From the NCBI RefSeq assembly GCF_020532825.1, contig NZ_MQTS01000036.1, positions 1 to 45,573 on the forward strand: a stretch of DNA of 45,573 nt, written 5' to 3'. The stretch's first letter is position 1. The number at the start of each line of letters is the position of its first letter. The notes beneath the pieces are model-generated. The model saw nothing but the letters and a program-made list of their open reading frames with translations. It was not told where the DNA came from and did no database searches. The DNA comes from Arthrobacter sp. SO3 (GTDB taxonomy: Bacteria > Actinomycetota > Actinomycetes > Actinomycetales > Micrococcaceae). A program made the translations under genes and the position numbers. Positions 14,890 through 21,239 of the stretch are shown here, one piece after another.

Positions 14890-15864
14890 ATGTTGATTGC
14901 GTTGTTGGGCGACGTCATGCTGGGCCGACTGGTGAACGAGCGGCTGAGGCGGGTCGGCGCCGATTACCCGTGGGGAGATACGGACTCCGTGCTGCGCCAG
15001 GCCGACCTCACGGTCGCCAACCTGGAATGCGTCCTGGCGGCCGGCGGGGAGCCCGAAGCGGGGAAGGTGTTCCATTTCCGTTCCGACCCGAAAAACGTGG
15101 AGAGCCTCCGATCCGCGGGAATCGGGGTGGTGTCGCTGGCCAACAACCATGTCCTGGACTACGGGGCCAGTGCTTTCCGGGAAATGCTGCCGGTGCTCGA
15201 CTCGGCCGGGATCCTGCATGCCGGTGCCGGATTGGACCGGGATGCCGCCCAACGCCCCGCGGTGCGCCGCGTGGCAGGCACCGCCGTCGGGCTCATCGCC
15301 ATCACCGACAACCAGCCGGACTGGGAAGCGGACCGCGGACCCGGCGTCTTCTACGTGCCGGTGGAGCGCACCGACCGCCGGGTAACGGAACTCCTGGCCC
15401 TGGTCGGGCGGACGAAGGCCCGCGTCGGGCTCCTGATCGTCTCCGCGCACTGGGGGCCGAACTGGGGCTCCGGGGTGCCGTCCGATCACCGCGAGCTGGC
15501 GCGGGCTCTCATCGAGGCCGGGGCCGACGTCGTCTTCGGGCACTCGCCGCACATCTTCCGCGGCGTCGAAATCTTCCAGGACCGGCCCATCATCTACAGC
15601 GCCGGGGACTTCGTGGACGACTACGCGGTGGATCCGCTGGAGCGCAACGACCAGTCGTTCATCTTCCTGCTCGACACGGACGGTGGCACACCCCGAACGC
15701 TGCGGCTGTATCCGACCGTGATCACGGATTTCCAGGCCCGCCTGGCGGGCGGGAGTTCCCGGCAGATCGCGGAACGGATGCAGCGGCTAAGCCGGCACCT
15801 CGGGACCGCGGGCAGCTGGGACGCCGCCGGCGGGTTCCTGGAGATCCCGCTCGCGGCCGGCTGA
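14890..15864 (+). CDS. CapA-like metallophosphatase-fold protein
   Basis: A 324-residue CapA (PGA_cap) family protein with a calcineurin-like fold. Metal-binding motifs appear in order: GDVMLGR (7-13), NLEC, SLANNHVLDYG, SAHWGPNWG and VFGHSPHIFRGVEI, then YSAGDFVDDY. Some members take part in poly-gamma-glutamate capsule export, but most actinobacterial copies have no proven substrate. There is no signal peptide. The 3' end overlaps the convergent monooxygenase gene by 78 bases. CapA-like genes also occur in the mycobacterial DosR regulon. Confidence 0.9.
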   Translation: MLIALLGDVMLGRLVNERLRRVGADYPWGDTDSVLRQADLTVANLECVLAAGGEPEAGKVFHFRSDPKNVESLRSAGIGVVSLANNHVLDYGASAFREMLPVLDSAGILHAGAGLDRDAAQRPAVRRVAGTAVGLIAITDNQPDWEADRGPGVFYVPVERTDRRVTELLALVGRTKARVGLLIVSAHWGPNWGSGVPSDHRELARALIEAGADVVFGHSPHIFRGVEIFQDRPIIYSAGDFVDDYAVDPLERNDQSFIFLLDTDGGTPRTLRLYPTVITDFQARLAGGSSRQIAERMQRLSRHLGTAGSWDAAGGFLEIPLAAG

Positions 15865-16914
15865 GCTGCCGCCCGGCACCGGCGGGGCCGTTCCGACCTC
15901 CCGGTTCACGGCCGGCATGATTTCGGTGGCCAGCAGCTCGATGGACCGGGCCGTCTCGGCAAACGGCAGGCCGCCGAGGCCGATCTGGGCCATGTAGCGG
16001 CTGTTGCCGAGGGTCGCGTGGATTTCCAGCAGCTTCTCGATGACCTGCTGCGGGCTGCCCACCAGAAGGCCGCCGCCGGGCTCGGTCCAGTCATCGAAGC
16101 TGGAGCGGGGAAAATGGTCCACCGGGCGGGGCATGTTCTGTTCAAAGTAGGCGCGGTAGTAGGGGTAGAAGGTGTCGCGGGCCCGCTGCGATGTCGGGGC
16201 CGCGTAGAAATGTCCGCCGGCCCCCACCTGCAGGGAGGCTGGGTCGTGGCCGGCGTCTGCGGCGGACTGGTGGTAGAGCTCCACGAGACGGCGGAACCGG
16301 GCGGGTCCGGACAGCAGGGCGACGAACAGGGGAAGCCCCAGGCGTCCGGCCCGCGCGAAACTCGCCGGAGTTCCGCCGACACCCACCCAGACGGGGAGCC
16401 TGGCCTGGACCGGGCGCGGCGCGATGTCCATGCCGGGAATGTTCTGGGTCAGGGTCCCCTGCCAGGTCACTGCGGCGTTGTTCCTCAGCTCCAGCAGCAG
16501 CTGCAGCTTCTCTTCGAAAAGAGCGTCATAATCATCCAGTTCGTGGCCGAACAACGGGTAGGACTCGATGAATGCGCCGCGGCCGGCAATGATCTCCGCG
16601 CGACCGTCGGAGATCAGGTCCAGGGTGGCGAACTGCTCGAAGAGCCGCACCGGGTCCTGGGTGGAGAGCACCGTGACGGCAGTGCTGAGCCGCAGCGTCG
16701 TGGTTTCCCTGGCGATGGCGGCCAATACGATTTCCGGGGCGGACAGGGCGAAATCGCGCCGGTGGTGTTCGCCCAGGCCCAGGAACCCCAGGCCCGCCTG
16801 GTCCGCCAGTTTGGCGAGCTCAATGATCTCCTTCAGGCGCTGTTGCGGGGACAGTGCCGTGCCGGTGCTGAGGTTGCGGGAAAGCTCGCCGAAAGTGAAG
16901 ATGCCAAAGTCCAT
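15787..16914 (-). CDS. LLM class flavin-dependent oxidoreductase
   Basis: A 375-residue bacterial-luciferase-like monooxygenase, expected to use reduced FMN or F420. It opens MDFGIFTFGELS and contains FLGLGEHHRRDFALSAPE, LRLSTAVTVLSTQDPVRLFEQFATLDLISDGRAEIIAGRG and PVWVGVGGTPASFARAG, all typical. The substrate is unknown. The last 26 codons overlap the convergent CapA-like gene and encode a low-complexity tail. There is no Shine-Dalgarno before ATG 16914; instead a 12-base palindrome ends six bases upstream, so the message may be leaderless or start further up. An F420/NADP-type reductase lies 7 kb away. Confidence 0.92.
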   Translation of the reverse strand: MDFGIFTFGELSRNLSTGTALSPQQRLKEIIELAKLADQAGLGFLGLGEHHRRDFALSAPEIVLAAIARETTTLRLSTAVTVLSTQDPVRLFEQFATLDLISDGRAEIIAGRGAFIESYPLFGHELDDYDALFEEKLQLLLELRNNAAVTWQGTLTQNIPGMDIAPRPVQARLPVWVGVGGTPASFARAGRLGLPLFVALLSGPARFRRLVELYHQSAADAGHDPASLQVGAGGHFYAAPTSQRARDTFYPYYRAYFEQNMPRPVDHFPRSSFDDWTEPGGGLLVGSPQQVIEKLLEIHATLGNSRYMAQIGLGGLPFAETARSIELLATEIMPAVNREVGTAPPVPGGSSAGRERDLQEPAGGVPAARGPEVPA

Positions 16915-16920
16915 ATTTAA

Positions 16921-16932
16921 TTGAACGTTCAA
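16921..16932. promoter_or_regulatory. 12-base palindrome TTGAACGTTCAA, likely operator
   Basis: TTGAACGTTCAA is a perfect dyad lying 6 bases upstream of the monooxygenase start, in an AT-rich patch within a GC-rich gap. Short perfect dyads of this kind are typical of MarR- or HxlR-type repressor sites. No such regulator gene is adjacent. Confidence 0.5.
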
Positions 16933-17120
16933 GCATCGCATTTCATTCCGGCCGGTCGCTTCCACCGACGACGACGGCGGTGCGTCGCGGCGTCGTCACG
17001 CCGTTTACCGCCGCGCGCCCCGCCGGGCTATGCTTTAGGCGGACCGCCGTTTGCGGCGTCCCGGCTCAAGCAGGGGGCATTCGCAGGGTAGCTTCTCCCC
17101 TCACGCCATAAGGCCCGCAA

Positions 17121-17855
17121 GTGCTCAACCAGCCATTCAACCCACTCCCCCTCGATGAACTGACCGCCGTTTTCGCGCGCATCAAGAACCTGCTCCTGAC
17201 CGAGGACAAGGTGGACCATGCGCTGCAGCTGCTTGTGCAGGGTGTCCGGGATGCCGTCCCGGGATCGTGCGGAGGCGGAATCTCGCTGTTCGACGCCCAG
17301 GGGCGCGGAAGCAGCACTGCGGCCACGGAACGGCTCGTGGAACAGGCAGACGCCGCCCAGCATCACTTGGGGCAGGGCCCGTGCTTCGATGCCTGGACGG
17401 CAGGAAGAACCATCCTGGTGCACGATACTGCCGCGGATGCCCGGTGGCCGCTGTGGAGCCAGGCGGTCGCTAAGTTGCCGGTCCGCTCCCTCGTCAGCAC
17501 CCCGCTGGGCTCAGGCGGCACGACAATCGGAACCCTGAAGATCTATGCCGCCCTGCCGGCCGCCTTTACCGTCGCGACCGGGCAACTGCTCGAAAAGTTC
17601 GCTGTTCCGGCGGCCACCCTGATGGCCCATGTCCAGGGCACGGAAACGCCGCGGCACCTGAGCGGGCCGTTCAAAGGCGCACTCGCCGGCCGGGACAACA
17701 CCAACCGCGCCTGCGGGATCCTGATGGAACGCGACGGGTTGACCGCCGAGCAGGCCTTCCGCGAACTGCTGCGCCGTGCCCGGACCGACGGGACGCCGCT
17801 GTCGCGGGTCTGCTCCGATCTTACCGATGGCCCGCGCCTGCCTGCCGTCGGCTGA
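17121..17855 (+). CDS. GAF-ANTAR RNA-binding antiterminator
   Basis: A 244-residue regulator. The GAF domain (about 15-165) includes GGGISLFDAQGRGSST, HHLGQGPCFDAWTAGRTILVHD and VRSLVSTPLGSGG. The ANTAR domain (about 185-235) has DNTNRACGILMERDGLTAEQAFRELLRRARTDG. The ANTAR end is somewhat shorter than usual and lacks the last helix residues of the other two copies. The GTG start is weakly supported by the ribosome site. It is convergent with another GAF-ANTAR gene 27 bases away. Confidence 0.88.
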   Translation: MLNQPFNPLPLDELTAVFARIKNLLLTEDKVDHALQLLVQGVRDAVPGSCGGGISLFDAQGRGSSTAATERLVEQADAAQHHLGQGPCFDAWTAGRTILVHDTAADARWPLWSQAVAKLPVRSLVSTPLGSGGTTIGTLKIYAALPAAFTVATGQLLEKFAVPAATLMAHVQGTETPRHLSGPFKGALAGRDNTNRACGILMERDGLTAEQAFRELLRRARTDGTPLSRVCSDLTDGPRLPAVG

Positions 17856-17882
17856 CGCGCGGCCAGCCCCTCCAGCCCGGCG

Positions 17883-18635
17883 TCAGCGCTTCTTGGCCAT
17901 CTCCCCGCTGACGGTCAGTTGTTCCGCGACGTCGCGAAGCTTGAGGTTCAGCTCTGAACTGGCCCGCGAGAGCAGCAGGAACGCCTGCTGGGCAGTGATC
18001 TTGTACCGCTCCATCAGGATTCCCTTCGCCTGACCGATCAGATCCCGGGTGTCCAGGGCCGAGGTGAGCTGGCTGACCTGCTTGCTGCCGGCGACGGCGA
18101 CAGCGGCATGGGCAGCCACCAGCGCCCCGATCCGCTCCGATTCGGCGTCGAAGACATCCACGTCGTTGCCGAAGAGATTCAAAGCCCCGAGGTGGTCACC
18201 GTCCACAAAAAGCTGGAAGGAAAGCATGCTCCGCGCTCCAAGCTTGAAGGCTTGCCGCGAAAACTCCGGCCAGCGCCGATCCGTGCTGAGGTCCGGAACA
18301 CTGACAACGCGCTCCTCATGAGAAGCGTCCAGGCACGGCCCCTGCCCGGTTTCGTTTTGGAGTGCATCCACCCGGCGCGGAAGATCACTGGAAGCGGCAT
18401 GCGAGTCAATCGTCCGGCGGCCCGAGATCAGGCTTACCGAGGCGTCGGCCGCGTGCGGCACCAGTTCCAGGGCGGCGTGCACAATCCCGGCCAGCATGGA
18501 GTCAGTGTCCTTCTCATGCTGGAGTTCCCGGGCGATGTCGCCCAGCCGAATAGCAAGCGCGCCGGCACTGATCGGTTCGGTGTCCTGCAGACCCGGTGCC
18601 CGTTCACCGGTTTCCGCTGAATCTGGCACCGTCAT
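17883..18635 (-). CDS. GAF-ANTAR RNA-binding antiterminator
   Basis: A 250-residue regulator with a GAF domain (about 40-170: VPHAADASVSLISG, GQGPCLDASHEERVVSVPDL, GARSMLSFQLFVDGDHLGALNLF). A full ANTAR domain follows (about 190-245: TRDLIGQAKGILMERYKITAQQAFLLLSRASSELNLKLRDVAEQL). ATG 18635 is chosen because GGGGG lies 5 bases before it; an upstream ATG would add seven residues (MNKKGGA). Convergent with the 17121 GAF-ANTAR gene but different in sequence, so not a recent tandem duplicate. Confidence 0.9.
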   Translation of the reverse strand: MTVPDSAETGERAPGLQDTEPISAGALAIRLGDIARELQHEKDTDSMLAGIVHAALELVPHAADASVSLISGRRTIDSHAASSDLPRRVDALQNETGQGPCLDASHEERVVSVPDLSTDRRWPEFSRQAFKLGARSMLSFQLFVDGDHLGALNLFGNDVDVFDAESERIGALVAAHAAVAVAGSKQVSQLTSALDTRDLIGQAKGILMERYKITAQQAFLLLSRASSELNLKLRDVAEQLTVSGEMAKKR

Positions 18636-18741
18636 GGCACCCCCTTTTTTGTTCATTGATTCCCGAAGCTGCTCTCCTTCGAAATATACCCCCGCGATCG
18701 GAACCCGGCACCGTGCCTGGGACAAAAATCTGACCGGAAGC

Positions 18742-18780
18742 CACCCCGCTTTAACGACCGGCGGTCACCCCGCTTTAACG
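18742..18780. repeat. Two 15-base direct repeats, 24-base period
   Basis: CACCCCGCTTTAACG occurs exactly twice, at 18742-18756 and 18766-18780, in the gap between the minus-strand GAF-ANTAR gene and the plus-strand small Cys/His protein gene. The repeats lie 84 bases before the small gene's start and 106 bases before the regulator's start. They are likely operator or activator sites for one of the two. Confidence 0.6.
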
Positions 18781-18863
18781 TTGTCGTGTGAGACTGGGGC
18801 ATCGGACTCAATCGAGACTGGCAACCCAGCTGCATAGCAGACTCTCCAAGGAGCCACGCAGAC

Positions 18864-19088
18864 ATGAACAGCCAAGACAACAACGCCCCCGCCGGCCCCC
18901 GGATCCACGAGGGCAGCCAGGCCCGTCCCGACCTCAGCAGCCTGCATGTCCGCGAGGACGTGGCCATTACCGGACTCTGCGGCAACGTCCATCTGCCGAC
19001 CGGCCGGACCTGCGACGTGCCCGAACGGCACGAAGGATCCTGCAACTTCGTCGGTCCCGAAGACGCGGAAAACCTGGCAGCTCACTAA
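18864..19088 (+). CDS. Small Cys/His-rich protein, possible zinc site
   Basis: A 74-residue protein. The C-terminal half contains Cys39-x3-His43-x6-Cys50-x5-His56-x3-Cys60 (LCGNVHLPTGRTC, then ERHEGSC), a compact arrangement that could bind zinc. Similar short CGxVHLPxGRTC...H.GSC proteins are, from memory, widespread in actinobacteria without a known function. AAGGAG lies 10 bases before the ATG, which supports the gene. No signal peptide. It stands alone upstream of the DUF6221 gene and behind a pair of direct repeats. Confidence 0.75.
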   Translation: MNSQDNNAPAGPRIHEGSQARPDLSSLHVREDVAITGLCGNVHLPTGRTCDVPERHEGSCNFVGPEDAENLAAH

Positions 19089-19152
19089 CCGCCAGGACGA
19101 TTGCGGCAGCCGGGACTGGTTGGCGGCCGGGGACCGCGCGTACGCTCGCCGT

Positions 19153-19470
19153 GTGGACATTGTCGAATTCCTGTCCGAGCGGATCAGCGAGGACGAGGCG
19201 GTAGCACGGACCCTCCTCGGCGACCGGACCGTCTCGAAATCCGGAGCCTGGTACGAGCAGCGCCTGCTGCTCGAATGCGAAGCCAAACGGCGCCTGATCC
19301 GGATCGTCGAATCCGCCCGGCAGGCGGCGCTCGCGGCGCTGGTCAGCGACACCGGACAGGACGCGGGCTGGATCCCCCAGTCCCTGGAATGGATGGAACA
19401 GTCGCTCAACGCCCTGGCGCTGCCCTACTACGACCACCCGGACTTCGAGCAGGACTGGTTCCGCGCCTAG
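19153..19470 (+). CDS. DUF6221 family protein
   Basis: A 105-residue protein matching the DUF6221 pattern: VDIVEFLSERISEDEAVAR at the N-terminus, ECEAKRRLIRIVESA in the middle and LALPYYDHPDFEQDW at the C-terminus. The family is found in actinobacteria and their phages; function is unknown. The GTG at 19153 is chosen because the family core begins there; the open frame begins earlier but overlaps the preceding gene. The phage link alone does not mark a prophage, as no other phage gene is present. Confidence 0.85.
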   Translation: MDIVEFLSERISEDEAVARTLLGDRTVSKSGAWYEQRLLLECEAKRRLIRIVESARQAALAALVSDTGQDAGWIPQSLEWMEQSLNALALPYYDHPDFEQDWFRA

Positions 19471-19653
19471 GCGCGGTGCCTGGTCAGTGCCGCTCCGGCC
19501 GCGCGCCCGAGGGCAGCAGAGTGCCGCCGTCGTCAGATCGCCGTCCGCTGGTCCCTGCCAAGTAATGCCAAAGGTCCGTGTGCAACGGGCATCCGCGGGC
19601 CTAAGCTATGACCGGGGGGCGCTCAGTAGCGAAGACGCTTAAGGGAGGCCACT

Positions 19654-21090
19654 ATGTTCAGCCATGACCGCCGTCGGGGATCATCACGGGTACCAGCGCT
19701 TGCAGCCGCCGGGCCGCGCCAGAACCCCGGGACGGCCGCGCCTCCGCCCAAAAGCAGGCCACGGATCCGGGGCATCGTCGGGATCCTGGCAGCGTTCACC
19801 CTGGCCGTGGCCGCAGGCGTTGTCGCGGCGGTTCCCGCAACCGCGGCCGACCAGGAACAGAACTACATCGTGGTGCTGAAGGACAGCGCCGTTGACGCCG
19901 GCACCGAAGCCGCGGCCCAGCAAAGTAGCTATGGCCTTACCGTTTCCACGGTCTATCGCAATGCCGTGAACGGCTACGCAGCCACGATGACGCCGTCCGC
20001 CGCGGCACGCCTCGCTGCTGATCCGGGCGTTGACTTCGTCACCGTGGCCAGGGAATTCCAGAAGCCCAAGGACCCCTCGCCGACCGCCCAGGTGGCGCCG
20101 AACTGGTGGAAGAGGATCGGCGGCACCCACCCCGAGGGCGGGCATCACGGGTCAGCGGGCGCCGACGTCAACGTGGCGGTGATCGACAGCGGCATCGACG
20201 GCACGCATCCGGACCTCAATGTGCGCGGCGGCATCGACTGCTCCACCGGCTCGCCGGTCGAGGTGACCCCCACGGACAAAGTCGGACACGGGACCTTCGT
20301 CGCCGGGGTGATCGGCGCCAAGGACAATGGGCAGGGCGTCGTCGGCACGGCGCCGGGAACCCCGCTGTGGTCGGTGCGCGTGGTGAATGACGCCGACGTG
20401 ATCACCGAGGAAATGCTTATCTGCGCCATCGACTGGGTGACGGCAACGCGCAAGGACAAAGACCCGGACAACGACATTCAGGTGGCCAACATCAGCATCG
20501 GCGGCCCGGGCGCCGACACCGCCAACTGCGGCAAGGGCACAGACCCGATGCACTATGCCATCTGCCGCTCGGTTAAGGCCGGCGTCGCCTACGCCGTGGC
20601 CGCAGGAAACTCCGGAGAGGACATCGCCGGCTTTGTCCCGGCCACCTACGACGAGGTGCTGACCGCCACCGCGATGGCGGACTTCGACGGCAAACCGGAC
20701 GGCCTCGCGGCCCCGGTCTGCGGAACCGAGGACTGGAGCAAGCTCGGGCAGCTGGACGACCGGCCGGCGTTCTTCTCCAATTACGCCAGCGAACCCAAGG
20801 ACAAGGCCCACACTGTCGCCGCACCAGGGGTCTGCATCTCCTCCACGTCTCCCGGAGGCTACGCGGTGGCCCACGGAACCAGTTTCGCGAGTCCCGTCGT
20901 CGCCGGCTCGCTGGCGCTGTGCATCAGTGACGGGGATTGTGAAGGCTCGGGCAAGGCCGTGATGTCACAGTTCCTGGACATCACCGCCGCGTACAACAAG
21001 AAACACCGGGGTTTTGGCTTCGAGGGCGACCCGTTGCGCCCCATCGAGGGGAAGTACTACGGCTACCTCGCCCAGATAGCGTGGTACTGA
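19654..21090 (+). CDS. Secreted subtilisin-like serine protease (S8)
   Basis: A 478-residue secreted S8 peptidase. The N-terminus is long and basic with a hydrophobic segment at about 39-60 ending ATAA (signal peptide). Next comes an inhibitor I9 prodomain (about 70-135, YIVVLKDSAVDAG). The catalytic domain has Asp178 (AVIDSGIDGTHPD), His212 (GHGTFVAGVIG), oxyanion Asn319 (AAGNSG) and Ser410 (GTSFASPVVAGS). The full triad is intact. AAGGGAGG lies just before the ATG. The gene is monocistronic and followed by a GC-rich hairpin. It probably acts on extracellular proteins. Confidence 0.95.
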   Translation: MFSHDRRRGSSRVPALAAAGPRQNPGTAAPPPKSRPRIRGIVGILAAFTLAVAAGVVAAVPATAADQEQNYIVVLKDSAVDAGTEAAAQQSSYGLTVSTVYRNAVNGYAATMTPSAAARLAADPGVDFVTVAREFQKPKDPSPTAQVAPNWWKRIGGTHPEGGHHGSAGADVNVAVIDSGIDGTHPDLNVRGGIDCSTGSPVEVTPTDKVGHGTFVAGVIGAKDNGQGVVGTAPGTPLWSVRVVNDADVITEEMLICAIDWVTATRKDKDPDNDIQVANISIGGPGADTANCGKGTDPMHYAICRSVKAGVAYAVAAGNSGEDIAGFVPATYDEVLTATAMADFDGKPDGLAAPVCGTEDWSKLGQLDDRPAFFSNYASEPKDKAHTVAAPGVCISSTSPGGYAVAHGTSFASPVVAGSLALCISDGDCEGSGKAVMSQFLDITAAYNKKHRGFGFEGDPLRPIEGKYYGYLAQIAWY

Positions 21091-21119
21091 CCTGACCTGA
21101 CCTGACCCGGCCCGGGGAC

Positions 21120-21150
21120 GGGGCACGGCCGCTGGACGCGGCCGTGCCCC
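21120..21150 (+). terminator. Hairpin terminator after protease gene
   Basis: A perfect 13-base stem (21120-21132 with 21138-21150) closes a TGGAC loop, 29 bases after the protease stop. There is no T-tract. Between stop and hairpin is a short tandem CCTGA repeat (about four copies). Confidence 0.7.
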
Positions 21151-21239
21151 AAGCCTTGGGCCCTGGCACGGCCGTATCGTCCGCATCGGCTGCATCGTCC
21201 GCGGGAACCCAACTCGACCGGGCCTGACAGAATGGCCCC

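Noticed and set aside
19153..19470. Prophage remnant suggested by the DUF6221 gene
   Set aside because: No integrase, capsid, tail or attachment repeats nearby; DUF6221 genes also occur in chromosomes.
21088..21107. Tandem CCTGA repeat as a functional element
   Set aside because: Only about four short units between a stop codon and a terminator; likely slippage noise.
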